DNA of 64,000 nucleotides from DASQZT01 sp035638575 (GTDB lineage: Bacteria > Acidobacteriota > Terriglobia > Bryobacterales > Bryobacteraceae). A program made the translations under genes and the position numbers. Of the stretch, positions 16,878-25,232 are shown piece after piece; within the stretch, counting starts at the first letter, position 1; each line of letters starts with the position of its first letter. The notes under the pieces are model-generated. The model searched no databases and was not told where the DNA came from. It saw nothing but the letters and a program-made list of their open reading frames with translations. The stretch is taken from contig DASQZT010000098.1 in assembly GCA_035638575.1 (NCBI GenBank), forward strand, positions 1 to 64,000, read 5' to 3'.

Positions 16878-17018
16878 TTGGGCGGCGGTGCGTCGCAGTT
16901 TTCCATCGCGGACGGGAATCCGCCGGCGGATGTTTCGCAGGCCGATCTCGGAGTCTTCGCGCTGGACGGCTGGCGCGACTTCGCCCCGCGCCTGGGCATC
17001 GCGTGGGCGCCTGAAGGC
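16878..17018 (+). pseudogene. Fragment of an Oar-type TonB receptor
   Basis: The plus-strand translation gives LGGGASQFSIADGNPPADVS, then QADLGVFALDGWRDFAPRLG and IAWAPEG. These are two consecutive conserved pieces of Oar-like receptors joined too early. In intact members about 20-25 residues normally separate the first D-x-W-R from the W-R-D-F-A-P-R-L-G block. Here they are fused at the shared W-R, as expected from a deletion between short repeats. No start codon or rest of the gene is present. Confidence 0.5.
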
Positions 17019-17230
17019 ACGGCCGGCAAGCCGCTCAGCACCTACCTGTTGGATGCGCGCCTGCGCGCCCCCATGACCATCAACACGGCCCTCAGCAGCA
17101 GATGGGTGCCGTGGAACCCCAGGTAAGTCGCCGCGCCAGCGTGGTCTTGCGCGGCAACTGCTGCTCCTGCGTTATTGAACCGTGCTTGAATTAGGCGCTT
17201 CATTTGGCGGAAAATGGACGTTTCCTCACA

Positions 17231-20221
17231 ATGATCGGGCGAACCATCTCCCACTACCGGATTCTCAGCAAGCTCGGCCAGGGCGGCATGGGCGTGGTCT
17301 ACCTGGCGGAAGACACTCACCTGGGCAGGCAGGTTGCCATCAAGTTCTCGACGGCGCCGTCGGACGACTCGCAGTATCGCGCGCGGTTTCTGCGCGAGGC
17401 GCGCGCGGCTTCCGAGCTCAACCACCCGCATATCGCCAGCATCTACGACTACGGGGAGACGACGGCCGGCGAGCCGTTCATCGTCATGGAACTGGTGAAC
17501 GGAGAGGATCTCGCGCACCTGCTGCACCGGGGAGCGTTGCAGGTCGCGCAGTCCATCCGGATCGTGGAGACCGTGGCCGAGGCCCTGGCCGAGGCGCACC
17601 GCCTGGGGATCGTTCACCGCGACATCAAGCCCGCCAATATCGTGATCAACCAGAGGGGGCAAGTGAAAGTGCTGGACTTCGGCCTGGCGAAGCACATGCA
17701 CGAACCTCTCCCGCCGGGTCAGGAGACCTCCACGCTGAACAGCTTCCATACCACGGGTGGAGGAGTGTACGGCACGCCGTTGTACATGTCGCCCGAGCAG
17801 GCCCGGGAAGCGCCGCTGGGGCCCACCAGCGACGTCTTTTCCCTCGGCGCGGTGCTGTACGAATGCCTGGCGGGGAAGCCCGCCTTTTCGGGGAGGAATT
17901 CGGTAGAGATCATGGCCGGGGTGCTGCACGTCAATCCACCGCCGCCCTCCGTCGTGAACGCGGGGGTCACTCCGGAGATGGACCGCATCACCATGAAGGC
18001 TCTGGCGAAGGATGTGCCCGCGCGCTATCAGTCCGCCAACGATATGGCGGCCGATCTGCTGGCGGTGATGGCGTCTTTGACGTATACCGACAGCCAGGTG
18101 ACGCAAGTCCTGCCCTTTTCGGAGTCGCCGGCTGCTCCCACCTTTGGCAGCGCCCTGCGGACGCTGCGCACTTTGGCCGGACCCCTGCGGCGCTCGCGGA
18201 CGGCGGCCGTTGCGGCCCTCGTAATGCTGGTGGCGGCAATCTTCGCGGGTTGGTGGTTGCTGCCGGGTGGATCGTATCAGCCCGCTCCCGAGGCGCTGCG
18301 CTGGTATCAGGAAGGCGTTACGGCGTTGCGCGACGGAACCTATTTCAAAGCCAGCAAGGCGCTGGAGCGCGCCGTCGCGCGCGACGACCACTTCGCCATG
18401 GCCCACGCCCGGCTGGCCGAGGCCTGGTTGGAGCTGGACTATGCCGACAAAGCCCGGGAGGAGATGCTGCGCGCCACGCCCCCCGGAATCAGCCCGCGCC
18501 TGACCCATCTCGAGCAGGTGTACATGCAGGCGCTGCACCTGACCCTGACGGGCGATTTCGGCGGCGCCGCGTCCAAGTATCGCGACGTCATGGCGGGCAC
18601 GCCGGACTCCGACAAGGCCAGCGCCTACGTGGACCTGGGCCGGGCCTACGAGAAGAACGAACAACTGAAGGACGCGGTGAACAGCTACCAGGAGGCCACG
18701 CGCCGGCGTCCGCAGGAACCGGCGGCGTGGTTGCGCGTGGCCATTCTGTACGGGCGCCAGTTGGACCAGGCCAAGGCGGCCGCGGCGTTTCACGAGGCCG
18801 AGTCGCTGTATCGCAGCCTCACCAATATCGAGGGCGTGACCGAGGTGCTGTACCAGCGCGCCGTGCTGGCGGGCAAACTGGGGAAGACAGCCGATGCGCG
18901 CGACCTGCTCCAGCAGGCTCTGGACATGGCCCGCAGCACCGGCAGCACGCACCAGCGCATCGTCATCCTGCTGCAGTCGAGCGGCATCGCGCACCGCATG
19001 AACGATTCCGCCGGGGCTCAACGCGACGCCAGCGAAGCCCTCGACCTGGCGGGCGCCAACGGGCTGGAGAACCTCACCACGCGCGGCTTGATCGATCTCG
19101 GCAACGCGTATTTCGTCCAGGGGGAGTACGACGAGGCCAAGAAATATTTCTCCCAGAGCCTGGAATACGCGCACCGCTACCACTCCGCCCGCAACGAAGC
19201 GCGGGCGCTGCTTTCCCTGGGAAGCCTGGAGATGCAGCGCGGCGGAAGCGAAGACGGCCTGCGCGACATCGAGCAGGCGCTCGCCTGGTATCAGCGCGGA
19301 GGCTACCAGAAGGAAGCGGCGCAGGCGCTGATTCTCGTCGGGAGGGCGCGGCGGGACAAGGGAGATTACGCGGCGGCGCTCGAGTCTTTCCAGCAGCAAC
19401 TGCAGATCGCGCGCAATCTCCAGGACCAGGCGCAGATGACGCTCTCGTTGCAGGGCATGGGCAGCGTGCTGGAATCCGAGGAGCGTTGGCCCGAGGCGCT
19501 GGCACGCTACCGCGAGGCCTCCGACGTCTCGCGGCAATCGGGCGACCCGTTGAATACGGCATACAATCTGCTGGGCGCGAGCGGCGTTTTGTGGCAGCTC
19601 GGGCGGTACGCCGAAGCGCGGCAGTCGCTGGACCAGATCGTTCCGGGGACCTCGCGTGGCCTGGCGGCGCAGGCCGACCGGATCCGGGTGGCCATGGCGC
19701 TGAGCGAGCGGCAGTTCTCCGCGGCCATAGAGGGCAGCCGGCGCCTGCTGGCACAGCCGGGACCGAGCACCGAGACGCTGGTGACGTTGAAGAGGATTCT
19801 GGGACTGGCCGAAGCCGCCTCCGGCGCCCGCAGCGACGCGGTAGCCTCGACCAGCGAGGCGCTGGCGCTGGCCACCAAGTCGAGCGGCCCCAGGCTGATC
19901 GCCGAAACCGGGCTGGCGCACGCCCAGGCTCTGCTGGCGGCGGGCGACCCGGCCAAGGCCCTGGAGAACGCCCTGGCGGCGCAACAGTGGTGCGCGCGGG
20001 TGGGCCGCCAGGAGGCCGAGTGGCATTGCTGGCTGGCTGCCTCGCAAGCCCTGGCCGCCTCGGGCGACGCGCTGAGGAGCCGGGAGTATGCCGCAAAAGC
20101 CTCCGATCTGCTTGCAGTCCTGGCTCGGAAGTGGGACGCTGAGAGCTACAAAACATATTTGGCAAGGCCTGACATCCAGTACGATCGCGGCCAGCTCGCC
20201 CGGCTGGCTGCGGCAAAGTGA
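17231..20221 (+). CDS. Ser/Thr protein kinase with C-terminal TPR array
   Basis: A 996-residue protein. The N-terminal 270 residues are a Hanks-type kinase: glycine loop LGQGGMGVVYLAED, catalytic lysine in VAIKF, HRDIKPANI, DFG in VLDFGLAKH, and SPEQAR. One membrane segment follows near residue 330 (AAVAALVMLVAAIFAGWWLL). The remaining 640 residues are tetratricopeptide repeats (for example YFVQGEYDEAKKYFSQSLEY), which would be extracytoplasmic. Such receptor-like kinases are abundant in acidobacteria. The ATG at 17231, just before IGRTISHYRILSKLG, is preferred to one nine codons upstream. A small secreted protein gene follows after 12 bases, so it may be co-expressed. Confidence 0.9.
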   Translation: MIGRTISHYRILSKLGQGGMGVVYLAEDTHLGRQVAIKFSTAPSDDSQYRARFLREARAASELNHPHIASIYDYGETTAGEPFIVMELVNGEDLAHLLHRGALQVAQSIRIVETVAEALAEAHRLGIVHRDIKPANIVINQRGQVKVLDFGLAKHMHEPLPPGQETSTLNSFHTTGGGVYGTPLYMSPEQAREAPLGPTSDVFSLGAVLYECLAGKPAFSGRNSVEIMAGVLHVNPPPPSVVNAGVTPEMDRITMKALAKDVPARYQSANDMAADLLAVMASLTYTDSQVTQVLPFSESPAAPTFGSALRTLRTLAGPLRRSRTAAVAALVMLVAAIFAGWWLLPGGSYQPAPEALRWYQEGVTALRDGTYFKASKALERAVARDDHFAMAHARLAEAWLELDYADKAREEMLRATPPGISPRLTHLEQVYMQALHLTLTGDFGGAASKYRDVMAGTPDSDKASAYVDLGRAYEKNEQLKDAVNSYQEATRRRPQEPAAWLRVAILYGRQLDQAKAAAAFHEAESLYRSLTNIEGVTEVLYQRAVLAGKLGKTADARDLLQQALDMARSTGSTHQRIVILLQSSGIAHRMNDSAGAQRDASEALDLAGANGLENLTTRGLIDLGNAYFVQGEYDEAKKYFSQSLEYAHRYHSARNEARALLSLGSLEMQRGGSEDGLRDIEQALAWYQRGGYQKEAAQALILVGRARRDKGDYAAALESFQQQLQIARNLQDQAQMTLSLQGMGSVLESEERWPEALARYREASDVSRQSGDPLNTAYNLLGASGVLWQLGRYAEARQSLDQIVPGTSRGLAAQADRIRVAMALSERQFSAAIEGSRRLLAQPGPSTETLVTLKRILGLAEAASGARSDAVASTSEALALATKSSGPRLIAETGLAHAQALLAAGDPAKALENALAAQQWCARVGRQEAEWHCWLAASQALAASGDALRSREYAAKASDLLAVLARKWDAESYKTYLARPDIQYDRGQLARLAAAK

Positions 20222-20233
20222 CACTTCGACGCT

Positions 20234-20755
20234 ATGATATCCGGACAATTCCATTTCACAGGCCATTCAATCAAACTGCGCCCGACGTTTATCGCCGCGG
20301 CGCTTCTGCTGGTAACCGGTGGCGGCTACCTTTGCGCCCAGGACGTTCCCATCACCGTTGGAGACGGATCGTTGAAAATGACGTCCAAGGTTCCGTGGCC
20401 CGATTACAGCGACTCCGGCGGGAAGATCAAGACCCACCCGCATAACGGGAAGGCTATGACAACGCTGGAAATCACCATGCCGGGGCACAACCAGAAGCTG
20501 ACGTGCTCCACCAACCAGAAATGCACGGTCGTGGTGAGCTACGGCGCGACCGATATCACTTTCAGCACCGGCAATAACGGCAAAGGGCTGCAGGTCAACA
20601 CCGACTTCAGCCAATTCCAACGGGGCGCCAACGACGGCGAGTTGCTTCACAAGGACCCAAACAGGAAAATCTCCCGCCTAAGGGTCACGGGGGCCTCGCA
20701 GCCCTTCGACAACACGGCTTCGGGCGGCACGACGATCGTGATCCATTATCAGTAG
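20234..20755 (+). CDS. Small secreted protein of unknown function
   Basis: A 173-residue protein with an N-terminal export signal (TFIAAALLLVTGGGYLCAQ). The mature part is polar and probably beta-rich, with two closely spaced cysteines (LTCSTNQKCTVV) that could form a disulphide. I do not recognise a family. It starts 12 bases after the kinase-TPR gene, which suggests co-transcription. Its last seven bases overlap the convergent membrane-protein gene. Confidence 0.6.
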   Translation: MISGQFHFTGHSIKLRPTFIAAALLLVTGGGYLCAQDVPITVGDGSLKMTSKVPWPDYSDSGGKIKTHPHNGKAMTTLEITMPGHNQKLTCSTNQKCTVVVSYGATDITFSTGNNGKGLQVNTDFSQFQRGANDGELLHKDPNRKISRLRVTGASQPFDNTASGGTTIVIHYQ

Positions 20756-22461
20756 TGGCGCGGCAGGCCGGTGGCCCGCCTTAATTTCGGCAGCGCCATC
20801 AGCGCGCCGCCATAGACCGCCAGGGAGAGGAACAGGGCCGTGGTGCGGTCGCCGCGGAGATCGACCATCAGCAGGCGGTAGGCGCCCAGCACCATGGCGG
20901 GGTAGATGAGCCGCAGGAACTCCGCGACGTTCCAGCGGGAACCCGCCCAGGCCAGCAGCAGGGCCGCGCCGGCGACTACGGTGGTCCGCAGCGTGGCGCA
21001 GTAGGGGTCGCTGGCGGATTGGCCGAAAATGCCGTGGGAGGCCGCGGTAATCAGGCCTGCCGCAAGCCCGGCGGCCAGCCAGGCAAGGGTGGCCACCATG
21101 GCCAGCCGGAACGCCTGGAAGTTCCACTCGGCGTGGCCGCCCGACCGCGCCGTGAGGATGTAGCACAGCCCGGCGGCTACGGTTCCCACCACCAGGGCTA
21201 CGTCGTTCTCCGCCGGCCAGGACCCGCTGCCCGCCACGAAAGCCGCGGCCTGGAGAAAAGCGCCCGAAGAGATCAGCGCCACCAGAAGGTAGATGGCGCC
21301 ATGCACCTGCAAGGTCAAGCGCCCGTAGTGAGCGCCGGCCCACACGCAGGCCACGGCCAGCGCGGGCCAAACGGCCTCGGCGGCGCCGCGCGCCAGCGCG
21401 ATCCGGATGCCCACCACGGCCAGCAGAATGCCGAAGGTGGAGTAGGTGTAGAAGTTCCGCCCGCGGCGGCTGGCGTCCCGATGGAGCCGCAGGAACGAAA
21501 CCGCGTAACAGGCGGCGCCGCAGCCCAGCGTGAGAACCGCCATGGCCGGCTCGAGCCGCGGGTATTCGCTCGAAAGCCGCAGCCCGCCGCTCACGCTGAT
21601 CAGGAAGGCCACGGCGCACTGCGCGATTTCAAACGTGGTGAAGGTGGAGCCGCGGAACAGGGTGCGGACGATGGTGCTCGAAAGGTAGATGCCGAGCAGC
21701 GCCATCTGTGCAGCCAGCAACCAGGAGGGTGGGATCGGCGCGTAGGCCGGCGGCAGCCCGCGCTCGTTGGTCACCAGCCAGGTGGCCAGCAGCACGGCCA
21801 AATCGGCCGCCGTGGCCGCCAGCCATCGCTCGCTCAGCCAATGGTCGAGGCAGGCCGAGACCTCCACCGCCGCGGCGATCGCCAGGAACACGCCGGTGAA
21901 CGGAAGCACGTCGTGGGTGGCCACGAGCAGCGCGGCGGCCGTTCCCAATCCGGCGAGGGTGGCGATGGTGGCGACGATCAGCAGGTCCTTGCGCCACGAA
22001 ACGGCCAAGCCGAACACGGTGAACGACAGCAGAATGGCGCCCGCGCTCCAGGTGGAAATGGCGTGAAAGCGCAGGGTGGCTTCCCACAGCAGGGGCGCCA
22101 ATACCAGCACAGAGGTCAGGCTGTGGAGCGCGGCTTCGAGCTTCTGCGCCGCGGGGGTGCGGGCGGCCCACACCAGCCAGAGCACGGCGTAGACGATGCC
22201 GATGCCGACGCCGCCGCGGTGGGTCAACGTTCCGGCTTCGGTCAGCGCCCGCAGCAGGTAGGCTCCGGCCAGGCCGAGCAGCGCGCGGCCCACTACGGGC
22301 ACGAGCGCGTGGGTGGCGCCGGGCAGATCGGGGACAGGTCTCACGGACGGGGTGGGGGCGGGCGGCAGGCCGGCAGCCTGCCCGGCGATTGGGGCGAGGC
22401 CCAACGCTTTTTCGATGCGCGCTATGCGGCGCTCAAGCGCTTCCAACTCCGGCTGCGACAT
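20749..22461 (-). CDS. Polytopic membrane protein with N-terminal coiled coil
   Basis: A 570-residue protein. The first 22 residues form an amphipathic helix (LEALERRIARIEKALGL), followed by a proline-rich linker and then about 14-16 hydrophobic segments to the end. This layout (short coiled coil, then many helices) resembles the DUF2339 group, although those are usually longer. No catalytic motif is visible. The ATG at 22461 overlaps the end of the NrfD gene by 29 bases, so it belongs to the cytochrome/FeS/NrfD operon by position, but its role there is unknown. Confidence 0.6.
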   Translation of the reverse strand: MSQPELEALERRIARIEKALGLAPIAGQAAGLPPAPTPSVRPVPDLPGATHALVPVVGRALLGLAGAYLLRALTEAGTLTHRGGVGIGIVYAVLWLVWAARTPAAQKLEAALHSLTSVLVLAPLLWEATLRFHAISTWSAGAILLSFTVFGLAVSWRKDLLIVATIATLAGLGTAAALLVATHDVLPFTGVFLAIAAAVEVSACLDHWLSERWLAATAADLAVLLATWLVTNERGLPPAYAPIPPSWLLAAQMALLGIYLSSTIVRTLFRGSTFTTFEIAQCAVAFLISVSGGLRLSSEYPRLEPAMAVLTLGCGAACYAVSFLRLHRDASRRGRNFYTYSTFGILLAVVGIRIALARGAAEAVWPALAVACVWAGAHYGRLTLQVHGAIYLLVALISSGAFLQAAAFVAGSGSWPAENDVALVVGTVAAGLCYILTARSGGHAEWNFQAFRLAMVATLAWLAAGLAAGLITAASHGIFGQSASDPYCATLRTTVVAGAALLLAWAGSRWNVAEFLRLIYPAMVLGAYRLLMVDLRGDRTTALFLSLAVYGGALMALPKLRRATGLPRHY

Positions 22462-23638
22462 GGTCTTCCGAGACTCCGACAGCCTGATTTTCCGGCCAGG
22501 GTGGCAGGAGTTTTACGAGCACGACGAAGATGACGAACGGCAGCAGCATCAGGCCGATCGCGGAGAACAGTCCCTCTCGCGTAACAAAGGCGACCTTGTA
22601 AGTGGTATATCCCAGGAAGCTCTTCGAAAACAACTGGCCGCCGATCACCACGTTCCAGCGCATGGCGAAGATGCCGACGAGGGTGAGCGAGCAGGCCGCC
22701 AGGTACATGCCGCGCCGCACCGCTTCGGAGAATTTCCGCAACTGAGTGGCGGCGAGCAGGGCCAGCGGAATCAGGGTCCCCAGGCCGATCTGGAGAACCA
22801 CCTGCGAGAACCACAGCCGCGTGTGCACCATGAAGTCCAGGCTGCGGAACGACTCGTCGGCCTCATAGGTGCGGTGGATCAGGTCGAGCATTTCCAGGGT
22901 GAAGTCGATCAGGAAGGTGTAGAACAGGTACTTGGCGATGGTGTCCAGGCAGCGCATGTCGATGGCCATCTTCTTCACCTTGGTGGAAGCCATGTACAGG
23001 AGGAGGACGGCGGCGATTCCCGAGGTCATCGCGGAGAACAGAAACACGATGGGCATCAGCGGCGTGGACCACCAGGGATTGGCCTTGATCGATCCGAAGA
23101 TGAACCCGACGTATCCGTGCAGCAGGAAGGCCGAGGGGACGCCGATCACCGTCACGGTGTAGCCCACCTTGTCGTCGATGATGCGCGCGGCGGGCGAGAC
23201 GTTCTGGGAGCCCAGGGTGAGCGCCTTGTAGATCAGCCGCGTGACGCCGCGGGTGGTTTGCGCCAGGCGCACGATATCGGCGCGGTACTCCAGCCAGATT
23301 TCGAGGAGCAGGACCACGGTGAGGTACCAGAGATAGACGAAGCCGAACATGGCCATGGCGGAGGAGCGGTGCGGGGTGAGATACATCTCCAGCGACCGCT
23401 CGGGATGTCCCAGGTGCAATTGCAGGGGCAGGGGCGCCACCAGCAGGAACGCCAGGGCGGTGAGGAGCGCCAGGCGGTAAGTGGGCCGCACCGCCTCGAC
23501 CTTGAACACGCGCTCCAGGGACGCCAGGATGAAGGCGCCGGCCACCAGGCCGGTGATGTACGGGTAGAGGACGATCAGCAGGCTCCACTGCAGCTCCACC
23601 TCGTTCGGATACATGAAACCGTCGACGCCAGGTACCAT
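22433..23638 (-). CDS. NrfD/PsrC-family integral membrane subunit
   Basis: A 401-residue protein with about nine hydrophobic segments, including LYPYITGLVAGAFILASLER near the N-terminus and LVAPLPLQLHLGHPERSLEM, the latter a typical NrfD block (LHLGHPER). NrfD subunits sit in the inner membrane, bind quinol or quinone and pass electrons to a partner FeS protein. The gene follows the FeS subunit by six bases and precedes a polytopic membrane protein gene. No catalytic molybdopterin or haem reductase subunit is encoded in this stretch. Confidence 0.88.
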   Translation of the reverse strand: MVPGVDGFMYPNEVELQWSLLIVLYPYITGLVAGAFILASLERVFKVEAVRPTYRLALLTALAFLLVAPLPLQLHLGHPERSLEMYLTPHRSSAMAMFGFVYLWYLTVVLLLEIWLEYRADIVRLAQTTRGVTRLIYKALTLGSQNVSPAARIIDDKVGYTVTVIGVPSAFLLHGYVGFIFGSIKANPWWSTPLMPIVFLFSAMTSGIAAVLLLYMASTKVKKMAIDMRCLDTIAKYLFYTFLIDFTLEMLDLIHRTYEADESFRSLDFMVHTRLWFSQVVLQIGLGTLIPLALLAATQLRKFSEAVRRGMYLAACSLTLVGIFAMRWNVVIGGQLFSKSFLGYTTYKVAFVTREGLFSAIGLMLLPFVIFVVLVKLLPPWPENQAVGVSEDHVAAGVGSA

Positions 23639-23644
23639 CGTTTC

Positions 23645-24385
23645 TTACCTCACCGCTCCGTCCAGGTCCTTGTAATAGACCTTCGCCCCCGTGGCCATGT
23701 AGGGCTTCAGAACTTCGACCTTGTTCTTGCGCAGAAACTCGTGCACCGGGTCCTGCGGATTCTTGAAGTCCACCAACTGCCGCGCGCCGGTGGGGCAATT
23801 CTCGCAGCAGGCGGTGGTGAGGCCCTGGGTGATCCGGTGGTAGCACAGCGAGCACTTGTCGACCGTGTCTTTGTCGGGATGCAGGTACCGGCAGCCGTAG
23901 GGGCAGGCCTGGACGCAGTAGCGGCAGCCCAGGCAGTAGGATTCGTCCACCAGCACGACGCCATCGGGGCTTACGAAAGTGGCGCCCACGGGGCAGACCT
24001 GCACGCAGGGCGAATCGGCGCAGTGGTTGCAGAGCTTGGGAACGTAGAAGCTCTTGACATCGGTGCGGCCAGAGGGCGGAAACCCGTCCATAGCGCCATC
24101 AGGCGACTCCACGCGGGGCTGCTTGCCTTCCTCGATTTCGTAGCGCTCGACCCAGGTGCGGAAGTAGCCTTTGGGAACGCCGTTCTCCTTCGAGCAGGCG
24201 CGGACGCAGTTGCCGCAGCCGATGCACTTGTCGATGTCGATGATCATCCCCCACCAGTGGTCGGCCATCTTGTAGGCGTCGCTGGGGGCGGCGGCCCCGA
24301 TGATCTGCTCGAGCGTGGCGCCGACGGAGGCCAGCACCAGGAGTTTGCCGCCGATGGTGAACAAGTCTCGCCGGGTGATATCCAT
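23645..24385 (-). CDS. Periplasmic-type 4x[4Fe-4S] ferredoxin subunit (NrfC/DmsB-like)
   Basis: A 246-residue protein. It begins with a Tat-type signal (TRRDLFTIGGKLLVLASVGA). Four cysteine clusters follow: CIGCGNCVRAC, CNHCADSPCVQVC, CLGCRYCVQACPYGC and CSLCYHR with a later CCENCPTGA. This is the DmsB/NrfC pattern for a four-cluster electron-transfer subunit. Twin arginines suggest folding in the cytoplasm and export with cofactors. It is encoded between the tetrahaem cytochrome (12 bases upstream) and NrfD, its expected membrane partner. Confidence 0.9.
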   Translation of the reverse strand: MDITRRDLFTIGGKLLVLASVGATLEQIIGAAAPSDAYKMADHWWGMIIDIDKCIGCGNCVRACSKENGVPKGYFRTWVERYEIEEGKQPRVESPDGAMDGFPPSGRTDVKSFYVPKLCNHCADSPCVQVCPVGATFVSPDGVVLVDESYCLGCRYCVQACPYGCRYLHPDKDTVDKCSLCYHRITQGLTTACCENCPTGARQLVDFKNPQDPVHEFLRKNKVEVLKPYMATGAKVYYKDLDGAVR

Positions 24386-24397
24386 GGGTCCTCTCCT

Positions 24398-24859
24398 CTA
24401 ATCGATGTGCGGGTTGTGCGGTTTATGGCAGGAGTTGCAGGCCATGCCGCCGGAGTGCTCGGCGGTGACCACCTGCGGGAACCACTGGGGCTTGGCCGCG
24501 TCCTGCTCGTGGCAGCGCCGGCACAGGTCGGCGGTGTCGGGCAGTTTCGGGACGTTGGCGGCGGGATCTTCGGCGTGTTTCGCCTGCGGCCCGTGGCAGG
24601 CCTCGCAAGCCACGTGGGCGTGCTTGCCGGCCTTGCGGACGGTGGCCTGATCGTCGTGGCACATGACGCAGGTGTCTTGGCCGGCGTAGGAGACGGGGCG
24701 CTGGCGGATCATGTCGAGGGCCCCGGGGCGGAAGTGGCCGTATTTGCCGAAGTCCTTGGGAATCACCGCGCCACGGAGCAGAATGAAGAGGCCGAGGCCG
24801 GCCAGGAGCACCAGCGCAGGGCGAACCAGGTGTCCCGCATCTTGAAACAGGCGGCGCAA
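24398..24859 (-). CDS. Membrane-anchored tetrahaem c-type cytochrome
   Basis: A 153-residue protein with one N-terminal hydrophobic anchor (ALVLLAGLGLFILLRGAVI) and four CxxCH haem sites: CVMCH, CEACH, CRRCH and CNSCH. Additional histidines (KHAHVACE, HSGGMACN) could serve as distal ligands. It resembles NrfH/NapC-like or Cbc-type electron carriers in layout but is short. The start is the TTG at 24859, supported by an AAAGGAG site seven bases upstream. It is the first gene of a cytochrome - FeS - NrfD module that probably links the quinone pool to a periplasmic acceptor. Confidence 0.85.
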   Translation of the reverse strand: MRRLFQDAGHLVRPALVLLAGLGLFILLRGAVIPKDFGKYGHFRPGALDMIRQRPVSYAGQDTCVMCHDDQATVRKAGKHAHVACEACHGPQAKHAEDPAANVPKLPDTADLCRRCHEQDAAKPQWFPQVVTAEHSGGMACNSCHKPHNPHID

Positions 24860-25232
24860 ATATGACTCCTTTCTATGTCGTTAGCAGGTAAGCAATAACG
24901 TAACCAAACGGCCTGGAAATCCTAAAACGTTTTAATCGAGCGGAGGTGCGGGAGATTTCTACAGGCGGAGGTGGAGGCAGTGGCGGAGTTTAGGGCGAAA
25001 TAACCCAGTGTTGGGTAATTCGACACTCAAGATGAGGTTAGGGTGGCGGAAGACAGCTTGCTCCAGCTACTGAGGACTGGTTCGGAGATCCAGCTTCGAT
25101 GGTTGAGCGAGCTGCGGCGGAAGACGAAGCACCTTCTTACCCAGCTACCACAGACGAAGACCGGGACTGGACGCGGTACGCGGACGGAATAGGCCAGCTA
25201 CGTGGTTCAGCCTTGCTCCGGATGACGCGGGA
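24860..25232. other. 373-bp non-coding region upstream of the cytochrome operon
   Basis: This region contains the leader of the cytochrome operon (minus) and the end region of the second kinase gene. The visible structure is a 12-bp palindrome at 24923-24934. The sequence from about 25020 to 25200 has repeats of G-G-A-A-G-A-C and C-A-G-C-T-A-C type. No gene or RNA was recognised. Confidence 0.4.
24923..24934. promoter_or_regulatory. Perfect 12-bp palindrome TAAAACGTTTTA
   Basis: It lies 64-75 bases upstream of the tetrahaem cytochrome start, in an AT-rich patch of otherwise GC-rich DNA. Position and symmetry fit a dimeric regulator site for the cytochrome - FeS - NrfD operon. The regulator is unknown. 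Confidence 0.4.

Noticed and set aside
17042..20266. Open frame of 1074 codons on the minus strand, opposite the kinase-TPR gene
   Set aside because: It is antisense to a gene with full kinase and TPR motifs. Its product is Arg/Gln/His/Gly-rich with no family pattern, as expected from the mirror frame of GC-rich coding DNA.
22313..24865. Open frame of 850 codons on the plus strand over the cytochrome/FeS/NrfD genes
   Set aside because: It is antisense to four genes with clear motifs; residue composition is typical of a shadow frame.
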